A stretch of 52,999 nucleotides of DNA from Myxococcota bacterium (GTDB lineage Bacteria > Myxococcota_A > Polyangia > Palsa-1104 > JAEUJZ01): contig JANWXW010000109.1 in NCBI GenBank assembly GCA_025057315.1, forward strand, positions 1-52,999, in the 5' to 3' direction. The notes beneath the pieces are model-generated. The model was not told where the DNA came from. It searched no databases and saw only the letters and a list, made by a program, of their open reading frames with translations. Position 1 is the first letter of the stretch, and the number at the start of each line of letters is the position of its first letter. Below are positions 34,758 through 42,436 of this stretch, piece by piece. A program made the position numbers and the translations under genes.

Positions 34758-36053
34758 TCAGTCGAACCGGTCGATGGCTGCCTGCACCTCGGCCCGCAGC
34801 CGGCTCGACAGCCGCCCGACCGTCCCCACCACCATCGCCTCGCGTCGCAGCACCTGCTGCGCCACCCGCTGCACATCCTCGGCTGTTACCGCCAAGACCC
34901 GCTCCAGCCGCTCCTGCAGCGTAGGCGGCGGGTAGTAAAGGGCCGTGCGGCCGAAGAGGTCCGCCATGGTGCCCGGCTCGTCATGGCTGGCGATGAGGTC
35001 CCAGCGGTAGCGGCGGCGGGCCTTGTCCAGCTCCTGGGGCGTTGGGGGCTGCTCGCGCAGCAGGCGCAGCAGCCCGAAGATCTCGCTCACCAGCGCCGGC
35101 ACCGAGGCGTGCGTTGCGGTGGCCTCCAGCTCGTAAATGCCCGTGTCCACCATCGCCTCCATGCCTGCACCCACGTAGTAGGCCAGGCCCAGCTCGTTGA
35201 CCACCCGCTGGTACAGCCGCGTGGACATGCCATCGTCCAGCAGGCGGCCCAGCACGATGAGCGCCGGAAAGTCCGGATCCAGCTCGCCAAAGCAGCGAAA
35301 GGCCACGTTGAGCGTGGTCTGGGGGCCCGTTTCGCCATCGCGGTGGACGCGACGCGGCCCAGGCGACAAGGGAGGTGGCGCCACCACGGGGTGGATCTGG
35401 CCGCGGGGCAACGCCGCCAGAGCCTCTTGGGCCCAGGCCATCACCTCGTCATGGCGCACGCCGCCCGAGACGCACAGCACCATGTTGCTGGCGCCGTAGT
35501 GGGTGGCAAAGTGCCGGCGCAGGTCCGCCTCGTCGAAGCGCCGCACGTTGGCCACCGGGCCGGTGATCTTTTGCCCCAGCGGGTGACCGGGCCACAGGGC
35601 GGCGCAAATCAGGTCGGACAGGTTGATGTCCTCGCCCCGCTCGTCCAGGTCCTCCTGCATCTCCTCCAGGATGATGCGCCGCTCCACCTCGATTTGCGTA
35701 AAAGCTGGCTGGGTGAGGATCTCGCCCAGCAGCTGCAAGCCCTGATGGGCCGTCTCCTGCGGCAGGGCGATTTGGTACAGGGAGGAGTCCCGCCGCGTCT
35801 CGGCATACAGCGTGCCGCCCAGGTCCTCCACGGCGCGGTTGAGCTCGAAGGCGCTGGGCAGGCGCGCCGTGCCGCGAAAGAGCATGTGCTCCAAAAAGTG
35901 CGACAGGCCGCTGTCGGAGGCCGTCTCAAACCGCGAGCCGACCCGCACGTAGGCGCACACCGTGACCCCGTGCAGGTGAGGCAGCTCGACGGTGACGACG
36001 CGCAGGCCATTGGGCAGGCTCCCCTGTTGGACCGACACGGCAGGCAGCATCAT
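34758..36053 (-). CDS. M16B family zinc peptidase
   Basis: The start is taken at the ATGATG at 36053 (MMLPAVSVQQGSLPNGLRVV); the longer open frame upstream is the antisense-like shadow of the TetR gene. The 431-residue product is standard for single-domain-pair M16B proteases (processing-peptidase/PqqF-like). The inverted zinc motif HFLEH is at 52-56 with the distal Glu at 130-131 (IILEEMQEDL). The first domain includes FETASDSGLSHFLEHMLFRG; the second contains LNVAFRCFGELDPDF, RLYQRVVNELGLAY and LDKARRRYRWDL. It is last in the minus-strand set with TetR, CYP51 and the methyltransferase, 35 bp from TetR, though a link to sterols is not evident. Confidence 0.93.
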   Translation of the reverse strand: MMLPAVSVQQGSLPNGLRVVTVELPHLHGVTVCAYVRVGSRFETASDSGLSHFLEHMLFRGTARLPSAFELNRAVEDLGGTLYAETRRDSSLYQIALPQETAHQGLQLLGEILTQPAFTQIEVERRIILEEMQEDLDERGEDINLSDLICAALWPGHPLGQKITGPVANVRRFDEADLRRHFATHYGASNMVLCVSGGVRHDEVMAWAQEALAALPRGQIHPVVAPPPLSPGPRRVHRDGETGPQTTLNVAFRCFGELDPDFPALIVLGRLLDDGMSTRLYQRVVNELGLAYYVGAGMEAMVDTGIYELEATATHASVPALVSEIFGLLRLLREQPPTPQELDKARRRYRWDLIASHDEPGTMADLFGRTALYYPPPTLQERLERVLAVTAEDVQRVAQQVLRREAMVVGTVGRLSSRLRAEVQAAIDRFD

Positions 36054-36088
36054 GTGAGGCAGCAGGCTAGGGCCATTGCCTCCCGGGG

Positions 36089-36727
36089 TCAAGCGCCCTC
36101 CGGGAGGGCTACCCCCAGGGTGCGGATGACGTGGCGCTGCATGCGCTGCACCAGCTGGGCCACCGGCTCCTGTCCCCCCTGCTCCAGCCAGCGCGCCAGG
36201 TAGACCTGGTGGGCCGCGATCATGAGCCGCGCCAGCGTCTCGGGGTCCTCCTCGGGCAGGGAGGCTTCGGCCAACACGGCCCGAAACACGCTCGTTGTCA
36301 GGTTGATGCCCTCCTGCCACAGGCGCCGCTGTTCCTCGGAGGTAAAGCGCGGTGCCAGGGCCCAGGGCTGCCGCTCGCGGAGCTGAATGCGCAGGTAGTC
36401 CGGGTGCTCGCACAAAAACTCCACGTAGCCCTGAATGCCCCCCAGCAGCATGTCCATCGCGGTCCGCGCCCCGGCTTGGGCCTGCAGAGCGCGCTCCAGC
36501 AGAGCCCGGCCGCGCAGACGGAAGATTTCCGCGTAGAGCTGCTCCTTGCTCGGCACCAGGTCGTAGACCGTGGCCAGGGCCAGCCCTGCCTCCTGGGCCA
36601 CGTCCTGCATGCGCGTTTCCTCGTAGCCGGACCGGGCAAAGACGCGCTCGGCCGCCTCGATGAGATGTTGCCGACAGGCCTCGCGCCGCAGCTGCCTGAG
36701 CCGCTCACGCACCGCCGGCTGCGCCAT
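36089..36727 (-). CDS. TetR-family transcriptional regulator
   Basis: The start is ATG 36727 (MAQPAVRERLRQLRREACRQ), overlapping the end of the CYP51 gene by 23 bp, which suggests coupling. The 212-residue product has the TetR N-terminal helix-turn-helix (RVFARSGYEETRMQDVAQEA, then GLALATVYDLVPSKEQLYAE) and a helical ligand-binding domain of normal size. Because it is co-transcribed with CYP51, it may sense a sterol or lipid and autoregulate. A candidate operator, the inverted repeat TAGAAA-T-TTTCTA at 38476-38488, lies upstream of the CYP51 gene. Confidence 0.93.
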   Translation of the reverse strand: MAQPAVRERLRQLRREACRQHLIEAAERVFARSGYEETRMQDVAQEAGLALATVYDLVPSKEQLYAEIFRLRGRALLERALQAQAGARTAMDMLLGGIQGYVEFLCEHPDYLRIQLRERQPWALAPRFTSEEQRRLWQEGINLTTSVFRAVLAEASLPEEDPETLARLMIAAHQVYLARWLEQGGQEPVAQLVQRMQRHVIRTLGVALPEGA

Positions 36728-38417
36728 CTGCCTCCTCCTCCACGACCTGGATGGTGTGCGTGGGGCAGTAGGCCTCCGCGGCCAGCACCTTGTCGTATAG
36801 CTCCGGCCCCGGTCGCTCCAGCAGCAGCTGCACCTTGCCATCGGCGCCCACGGCAAAGACCTCGGGCGCCTCGCCAACGCACACGGCGTGTCCCTGGCAC
36901 AGGTCGCGGTCCAGCCACAAGCGCAGGCGCCGCCGCGGGGCATGCACGGGGCAGCGGGACAGGCCGTTGCCGCCTTCTTTCTGTACGGGCCGTGCGGGCG
37001 GGGGCGCCGGGACGGACACGGTGCGGGCCAGGCGCCGGCGGTAGCGCAAGCGGCATGGTTCCTTGGGGCCAATGACCATCGACTGGAAGTCGTCCTGGAT
37101 GGCGTCGCCGCACAGGTCAAACTCGTAGCGGCTCAGCAGCACGGCCAAAATGGTCTTGATCTGCAGGAGCGCAAAGGCGTTGCCCAGGCACTTGTGCCGG
37201 CCACCGCCAAAGGGGATGTAGGACCAGTCGGCCATCTCGCCCTCGCGGGCGGGCGAGAAGCGGTCCGGGTCGAACCGCTGCGGGTCGCGGAAGTACCGCG
37301 GGCTCAGGTGCGACACCGTCGGGGAGACGACGACCCAGGTGCCGCGGGGGATGTACACGTCGCGGAAGCTCCAGTCTGCCTGCGCCACGCGGATGAGCAT
37401 AAAGAGCGGCGGGTGCAGCCGCAGCGTCTCCTTGACGGCCTGCTCGGTCAGGCTGAGCTCCCGCACCGTCTGCATGGTCACCGGGCCGCCGCGGCCCAGG
37501 ACCTGGTCGATCTGCTCCACCATGGCCGCCAGGTAGCGTCGGTCGCGCAGCAGCTCCAGCAGCGTCCAGGCGGTGGTGACCGAGCTGGTGTGGTGGCCTG
37601 CGAACATCGCTGCCAGCAGCAGCCCCGTGATCTCGTCCTCGGTGAGCGGCCGGCCGTCGCTGTAGCGGGCCTCCATGAGCGTTTGTAGGAAGTCCTCGCC
37701 GGTGCGCGCCTGGCGACGGCGCTCCTCGACGATGCGCGTGACGAGCTGCACCAGCCGCACGCGCGCCTGGTCGCGGCGCCGAAAGGCCGGCAGCGGCAGG
37801 TAGGGGTTCAGGTAGGCAATGGGCGTGATGCCGCGCTCCAGGTCGTGGTAAATGGCCGCAAACTCCTCGTTCATCTGCTCGCGGAACTCGACCCCTAGCA
37901 GGCAGCGGCTGGAGGTAAAGTTGGTGAGCACGCGGCAGTACTCCACCAGATCGATCGTCCCCTCTTCCCCCCAGCCGGCGATGCTCTGCTCCACCTCGGC
38001 CACGATGGCCTCGCCGTAGGTGCGCATGCGCCGGTCCTTGAGCGCGGGCAGCAGCATCTTGACCTGCTCGCCCATGGTCTCCAGCGGCGCGTCATAGACC
38101 ACCCCCTTGCCGAAGATGGGGGTCATAAAGCCGTAGGCCTCCTGGGGGTTGAGCAGCTGGTCGGGCGCACGGAAGACCGCCTCGTGGGCCTCCGGGCCAT
38201 AGAGCGCCACCAGGCGCCTGGGTCCGATCCGGAACCCGGCCACCTCGCCCAGCTCGGCATGGGCCCGGGTCAGCAGGCCCAGCGGCTGGCGCACAAAGTC
38301 AACCAAGTGCCCCACGCCCGGCAGCCCTCCAGACAGGCGGGGCGCCGGGCGCAGGCCCGGGGGTGGGCGTCGGCCCTTGCGGCCGAACGTTCGGTCCACA
38401 AAGCTCTGAAGCTGCAT
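36705..38417 (-). CDS. cyp51: Sterol 14alpha-demethylase (CYP51) fused to a [3Fe-4S] ferredoxin
   Basis: A 570-residue protein. Residues ~20-465 are a CYP51: YGFMTPIFGKGVVYDAP (95-111, the B'/C region specific to CYP51), I-helix FAGHHTSS (272-279), ExxR as KETLR (329-333), and HPPLFMLIRVA. The haem motif FGGGRHKCLG has Cys410 as thiolate ligand. No N-terminal membrane anchor is seen, as in bacterial CYP51s. After an Ala/Pro linker (~466-495), residues ~496-562 are a ferredoxin with Cys507, Cys513 and Cys551 (DLCQGHAVC, then AYCPTHT), a three-Cys [3Fe-4S] type. A CYP51-ferredoxin fusion is known from Methylococcus capsulatus. The enzyme removes the 14alpha-methyl of lanosterol-type sterols. 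The neighbouring Erg6-type methyltransferase supports a real sterol pathway. Confidence 0.93.
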   Translation of the reverse strand: MQLQSFVDRTFGRKGRRPPPGLRPAPRLSGGLPGVGHLVDFVRQPLGLLTRAHAELGEVAGFRIGPRRLVALYGPEAHEAVFRAPDQLLNPQEAYGFMTPIFGKGVVYDAPLETMGEQVKMLLPALKDRRMRTYGEAIVAEVEQSIAGWGEEGTIDLVEYCRVLTNFTSSRCLLGVEFREQMNEEFAAIYHDLERGITPIAYLNPYLPLPAFRRRDQARVRLVQLVTRIVEERRRQARTGEDFLQTLMEARYSDGRPLTEDEITGLLLAAMFAGHHTSSVTTAWTLLELLRDRRYLAAMVEQIDQVLGRGGPVTMQTVRELSLTEQAVKETLRLHPPLFMLIRVAQADWSFRDVYIPRGTWVVVSPTVSHLSPRYFRDPQRFDPDRFSPAREGEMADWSYIPFGGGRHKCLGNAFALLQIKTILAVLLSRYEFDLCGDAIQDDFQSMVIGPKEPCRLRYRRRLARTVSVPAPPPARPVQKEGGNGLSRCPVHAPRRRLRLWLDRDLCQGHAVCVGEAPEVFAVGADGKVQLLLERPGPELYDKVLAAEAYCPTHTIQVVEEEADGAAGGA

Positions 38418-38459
38418 GACGGCCTCCGCGGCGTGTCTGCAGCGCTTGTAGCATGGGGG

Positions 38460-38488
38460 TTCTACAAATTGGAATTAGAAATTTTCTA
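38460..38488. promoter_or_regulatory. Candidate TetR operator and promoter upstream of CYP51
   Basis: In an A/T-rich island between the methyltransferase stop and the CYP51 start, TAGAAA-T-TTTCTA (38476-38488) is a perfect inverted repeat, and TTCTA (38460-38464) pairs with TAGAA (38476-38480). It lies 43-71 bp upstream of the CYP51 ATG, a position suited to a promoter or operator. The co-encoded TetR protein is the obvious candidate binder. Confidence 0.5.
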
Positions 38489-38504
38489 GACTGAAATGCC
38501 CGTT

Positions 38505-39536
38505 CTACGCCGGCCGCCGGGCCTCGAAGTAGAACAGCGGCGTAAACACCCCTGCCTTGCCCCCGGCCACCAGGGCGCGGGCACCCCGCTCCAAGAACGA
38601 GCTGACGGCCGTGGCCCCGCGCGGCGCGATGCGGACCGCCTCCAACAGGCGCACCATCTGATGGGTCAGCCAGCGGCCGGGCCGGCTGGCGCGGAAGCCG
38701 CTGAAGGTGTACCAGCGGGTGTCAGCCAGAGGCAGGTACCAGGGCGTTTCTGGGTCCGAGGCATCGGCCCGGTCCTCAGCAGCCAGCAGCTCAAAGCCGG
38801 CCTCCCGCACCGCTGCCAGCGTCTCATCGATGGTGGCGATGTCGGGCAGGGCGTTGCCCTCCTCAATGCCCTTTTTGATCTCGCGGTGCGCAGGGTTGGC
38901 CGGGTCGTACCGGGCGGTCAGACACCAGTCGTAGCACGCAAAGAGAGCCCCGCGCTTGAGCACGCGCAGGATCTCGGCGAAGGCCTGCCGCTTGTCCGGC
39001 GCATGGCAGATGGCCTCGATGGCGTAGGCGGCATCAAAGGTCTCATCGGGCATCGGCAGGTGCAAAAAGTCGCTCTGGACGAAGCTGCACAGGTGCGACA
39101 GGCGCGCCTCCTCGGTCTGCCGCGTGCCGCGCCGGATCTGGTACGCGTTGTTGTTGACGCCCACGATCGTGGCACCGCTGAAGCGCGCGATGTTGCGCAT
39201 GGGCCCCCCCACGCCACAGCCCAGGTCCACGACCCTCATGCCCGGCCGCAACCCCAGCCGCAGAGCCAAAAAGTGCTCGTGGCGCACGAGGGACGCTGCC
39301 AGGCTCTCGCCCCGGCTCCGCGGCGCGAAGTGAAACGACTGCCCCCAGCCGAACTCATAAAAGTCGGTGGCCAGGTCATAGTAGTCGTTGATCATGGTGG
39401 CATAGTCGGCCTTGCGCCGGTCGGCCCCACCACCGTCGCGGTCGTCGTGCAGCCTGAGATACTGTTCCACCCGCTGCTGTACCTCGTCGCGCCGCATCGA
39501 CGACTGAAGCATGTCGGTCACCGAGGGCGTGCTCAT
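38505..39536 (-). CDS. Sterol C-24 methyltransferase (Erg6/SMT type)
   Basis: The start is ATG 39536 (MSTPSVTDMLQSSMRRDEVQ) after GAGAGGAG. The 343-residue product has the sterol methyltransferase pattern rather than a generic SAM methyltransferase: YEFGWGQSFHF (60-70, sterol-binding region I) and RHEHFLALRLGLRPG. It then has SAM motif VVDLGCGVGGPMR (102-114), GVNNNAYQI (126-134), YAIEAICHAPDK (171-182), and the C-terminal domain ending TPLFYFEARRP. This family transfers a methyl group from SAM to C-24 of the sterol side chain, as in ergosterol and plant sterol synthesis. It is first in the minus-strand set, 87 bp upstream of the CYP51-ferredoxin gene. Substrate (cycloartenol, lanosterol or a demethylated derivative) is not determined. 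Confidence 0.9.
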   Translation of the reverse strand: MSTPSVTDMLQSSMRRDEVQQRVEQYLRLHDDRDGGGADRRKADYATMINDYYDLATDFYEFGWGQSFHFAPRSRGESLAASLVRHEHFLALRLGLRPGMRVVDLGCGVGGPMRNIARFSGATIVGVNNNAYQIRRGTRQTEEARLSHLCSFVQSDFLHLPMPDETFDAAYAIEAICHAPDKRQAFAEILRVLKRGALFACYDWCLTARYDPANPAHREIKKGIEEGNALPDIATIDETLAAVREAGFELLAAEDRADASDPETPWYLPLADTRWYTFSGFRASRPGRWLTHQMVRLLEAVRIAPRGATAVSSFLERGARALVAGGKAGVFTPLFYFEARRPA

Positions 39537-39918
39537 AAGCTCCTCTCTTTCATCCTGGCTTGGCTTGTGGCGTTGCTTGTGGCGGCGGAGCATGCCAGCT
39601 TCCGCCCAAGCGGTCCAGAGCAAAGATGGCCAACGAGGGCAGGCCCCCCGTGGCCCAGTCATCCGATCAGCCTCTCAGCCGTCGTCCGCCCTGCCCTGGC
39701 TGGGTCCCAGCGCCCTGGGGGACTGGCTGCCCACATCGCAGCGGCAGTGTGATATACTGACAGAACCTTGGTAGACTGCCTGGCTGGCCCGCAGGCCGCG
39801 CGGGCCCCCAGCCGGTGCGTCACGATATGGTCGAGATGGTGATGGTTGACCGCTCCTGCACTCCCCCGCCTGCCCCAAGGGGTGGTGTGCGCCCAGCTGG
39901 CCCGGAGCAGGAGGGGCG
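39537..39918. promoter_or_regulatory. 382-bp divergent promoter region
   Basis: This separates the sterol methyltransferase (minus) from the DUF4178 operon (plus). TATACT at 39753-39758, within a locally A/T-rich stretch, is a possible -10 element for the plus strand; no convincing -35 element is assigned. AGGAGGGG at 39909-39916 is the ribosome-binding site of the DUF4178 gene. No other gene is supported. Confidence 0.4.
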
Positions 39919-41991
39919 GTGAGGGTCAAGGTCGCGCGCTGCCCCGAGTGCGGGGCCGACGTCCAGTTCCGCAGCGCCTCGTCGGTGCTGTGCGTCTGCT
40001 CCTACTGCCGCAGCGCCCTGGCGCGCACCGACGTGGATGTGGAAAAAATCGGCAAGGTCGGCCTGCTGGCCGACGTGCCCTCGCTGCTCTCGCTGGGCAT
40101 GCGCGGCTCGGCCTACGGCGGCTTTACGATCGTGGGCCGCCTGCAGCTCGACTTCGGTGCGGGGACCTGGAACGAGTGGTACCTCGCCCTGGAGGGCGGC
40201 CGCTGGCTGTGGCTTGCCGAGACGCAGGGCCGCTACTACCTGACCACGCCGGTGGGCCCGGTCCGCTCCGCCCCACCCCTGTCGGAGCTGCACCTGGGCC
40301 ACAGCGTGCATGTCCCTGGCCCCGACGGGGGCGACCTGGTCATGTATGTCGCCGAGGTGCACCAGGCGCGCATCGTCTCGGCCGAGGGCGAGCTGCCCTG
40401 GCGGGTCGATCCCAACGAGGGGCTGAGCTACGCCGACCTCAGTGGGCCCCGGCGCACCTTCGGCACCCTTGACTATGGGACCGAGCCCGCTGGCCCCCCC
40501 ACCGGCTACGTCGGCCGCGAGGTGGAGCTGGCCGAGCTGCAGCTGGTCGGAGGCAGCGGCCCGGAGCCGGAGCGAGCGCGGCTGCCGGCCACCCGGGCGG
40601 CGCGGATGGAGTGCCCCAGCTGCCGCGGTGCGCTGGCGCTGCGCGCCCCAGACTCCACCCTGCGCGTGGTGTGCCCCTTCTGCGCTTCGCTGGTGGATGT
40701 GAGCCAGGAGCCGCTGCGGGCACTGACGACGCTGGCGCGCGACCGCACCATCACCCCACGTTTTGCCCTGGGCAGCCAGGCCCAGCTGCGCGGCACGCCC
40801 TACCGCGTCCTGGGCCTGCTGCGCCGGCAGATCGAGGGTAGCTCCTTCTTTTGGGACGAGTACGTGCTGGCCGTCGGGCAGGACGGTCGGGGGGGCTTCC
40901 ACTATCTCATCGAGTCAGACGGGCACTTCACCCTGGTGCGTCCGGCCCACCTGGGCGATGTCCATGGCTCCGGCAGCACGCGCAGGTACGAGGGCCACAC
41001 CTTCCACCGGGTGGAGCAGGTCCGGACCACCGTCACCTACCTGGACGGCGAGTTCCCCTGGGAAGTGGAGGTGGGTGAGGCGACCCTCGTCGAGGACTTC
41101 TGGGCCCCAGGCTACCTGCTGTCCCTGGAGCGGAGCCTGGGCCCCCATGCCGAGCTGGTGGCCTCCCTGGGCGAGTACCTGGACGCCCACGAGCTGTTTG
41201 CCGCCTTCTCCCTGAAGGAAAGCCCGCCGCGGCCGACCTACATCGCCCCGCACCAGCCCAACCCCTACCGCAAGGGGTACGAGCACCGCAAGCACCTGTT
41301 CTGGCGCGCCATCGTGCCCCTGGCCGTGCTCATGGTCGTGTTTGCGCTTCGCAACGCCATCATGTCAACCCGCATCCGCTTCGACCTGAGCACGGCGGCC
41401 GGTGCGGAACCAGCCGCGGAGCACATCTTCCTGAGCGAGCCATTTGCCCTGGGCAAGCTGTCCCGCGCCGCCGTCTCGTTCCGCCTGTCTGCCCCGACGC
41501 TGGAGAACAGCTGGCTCGATGTCGATGCCGCCCTCATCAACGACGAGGACGGCACCGCCTACCAGTTCGGCGCCGGCGTGTCCTATTATGCGGGCGTGGA
41601 AGATGGCGAGGCGTGGAGCGAGGGCAGCCGGAGCGCCGAGGTCATCCTGCCGTCGGTGCCTGCGGGACGCTACGTGCTGCGCGTGGAGCCCTCCTGGCCG
41701 GTCTCGCGCCCCTGCTCCTTCAACTCCGAATGTGGCCCCCTAGGGAGCTGCCAGGACGGCCAGTGCCTCCGGTCGTGCTCGGCCAGCCACCCGTCCTGCG
41801 GCCCGGGCGAGACCTGCCTGGGGGACCGATGCGTGCTCCAGGCATTGCCCTACACCATCGAGCTGTACCACGGGGCGACGCGCTGGCGCTGGGGCCTCTT
41901 CTTTGGCCTGCTCATGCTGGCTGCCCCGCTAGTAAGCTGGCTCCGCATGCACCACTTCGAGCAGCGCCGACAGGAGGATATGGTTGGCTAG
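39919..41991 (+). CDS. DUF4178 zinc-ribbon membrane protein with Cys-rich extension
   Basis: A 690-residue protein starting at GTG 39919 after AGGAGGGG. Two related halves each begin with a zinc ribbon (CPECGADVQF with CSYC near residue 30; later CPSCRGALAL with CPFC) followed by a DUF4178 beta domain (FTIVGRLQLDFGAGTWNEWY; YRVLGLLRRQIEGSSFFWDEY). A membrane helix (VLMVVFALRNAIM region, residue ~470), an extracytoplasmic beta domain, a Cys-rich patch (CSFNSECGPLGSCQDGQC) of a type common in myxobacterial surface proteins, and a final helix (GLFFGLLMLAAPLVSW) follow. Function is unknown. DUF4178 genes are often beside DUF350 and spermidine-synthase-like genes, as here; it is the first gene of six. 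Confidence 0.88.
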   Translation: MRVKVARCPECGADVQFRSASSVLCVCSYCRSALARTDVDVEKIGKVGLLADVPSLLSLGMRGSAYGGFTIVGRLQLDFGAGTWNEWYLALEGGRWLWLAETQGRYYLTTPVGPVRSAPPLSELHLGHSVHVPGPDGGDLVMYVAEVHQARIVSAEGELPWRVDPNEGLSYADLSGPRRTFGTLDYGTEPAGPPTGYVGREVELAELQLVGGSGPEPERARLPATRAARMECPSCRGALALRAPDSTLRVVCPFCASLVDVSQEPLRALTTLARDRTITPRFALGSQAQLRGTPYRVLGLLRRQIEGSSFFWDEYVLAVGQDGRGGFHYLIESDGHFTLVRPAHLGDVHGSGSTRRYEGHTFHRVEQVRTTVTYLDGEFPWEVEVGEATLVEDFWAPGYLLSLERSLGPHAELVASLGEYLDAHELFAAFSLKESPPRPTYIAPHQPNPYRKGYEHRKHLFWRAIVPLAVLMVVFALRNAIMSTRIRFDLSTAAGAEPAAEHIFLSEPFALGKLSRAAVSFRLSAPTLENSWLDVDAALINDEDGTAYQFGAGVSYYAGVEDGEAWSEGSRSAEVILPSVPAGRYVLRVEPSWPVSRPCSFNSECGPLGSCQDGQCLRSCSASHPSCGPGETCLGDRCVLQALPYTIELYHGATRWRWGLFFGLLMLAAPLVSWLRMHHFEQRRQEDMVG

Positions 41992-42202
41992 CCCGGCTGC
42001 GCCCCCCCCGAAGCGGACCCGGTGGCTGACGCCATACGGGCTGTTTTGCATCGTTCTTCTCATCCTCTACGGTGGGATCGAGCTGAAAGGCTGGGGCTTC
42101 GACCCCGGCCCCCGCACCTCGGTTCCCATGAGCGTGCGCCAGTCGCCCGGAGGCTATCGCTCCTACCACTTCTGGCACCGCGGGCTGCATGGAGGCAAGT
42201 GA
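41984..42202 (+). CDS. Small single-span membrane protein
   Basis: A 72-residue protein starting at TTG 41984, after AGGAGG, and overlapping the DUF4178 stop by 8 bp. One membrane helix (LTPYGLFCIVLLILYGGIEL) is followed by a short Gly/Arg/Ser-rich extracytoplasmic tail with SYHFWHRG. No family is recognised. Its stop (TGA 42200-42202) overlaps the ATG of the DUF350 gene by one base. The compact coupling indicates a genuine operon member. Confidence 0.75.
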   Translation: MASPAAPPPKRTRWLTPYGLFCIVLLILYGGIELKGWGFDPGPRTSVPMSVRQSPGGYRSYHFWHRGLHGGK

Positions 42203-42423
42203 TGTTGCACTTTTGGGAAACCCACTGGGGGCAGATGGTGTCGGCGCTGATCTTTTCGCTCATCGGCATCGTGATGTTCATGCTGGCCCTCGTCGCGGTC
42301 CGCAAGATCATGCCCTTTGATATCTACAAGGAGCTGGAAGAGGACCAGAACATCGCCCTGGGCCTCGTGCTGGCTTCTGTCATGATCGGCCTCTCGATCA
42401 TCATCTCCTCCGCCATCCGTTAG
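42202..42423 (+). CDS. DUF350 family membrane protein
   Basis: A 73-residue protein from ATG 42202, with GGAGG 6 bases upstream. Two hydrophobic helices (MVSALIFSLIGIVMFMLALV; NIALGLVLASVMIGLSIIIS) are joined by a short charged loop containing FDIYKELEEDQN, which is the DUF350 signature (YxxLxxxxN). This is one DUF350 unit; some members carry two. The function is unknown; the family recurs in operons with polyamine aminopropyltransferase-like genes. Confidence 0.9.
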   Translation: MLHFWETHWGQMVSALIFSLIGIVMFMLALVAVRKIMPFDIYKELEEDQNIALGLVLASVMIGLSIIISSAIR

Positions 42424-42436
42424 CCCGGGAGGGGCC

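Noticed and set aside
36054..36413. Upstream extension of the M16 peptidase
   Set aside because: It reads Pro/Gly/Ala low-complexity sequence within the TetR gene; the peptidase family starts at the MMLPAVSVQQ position.
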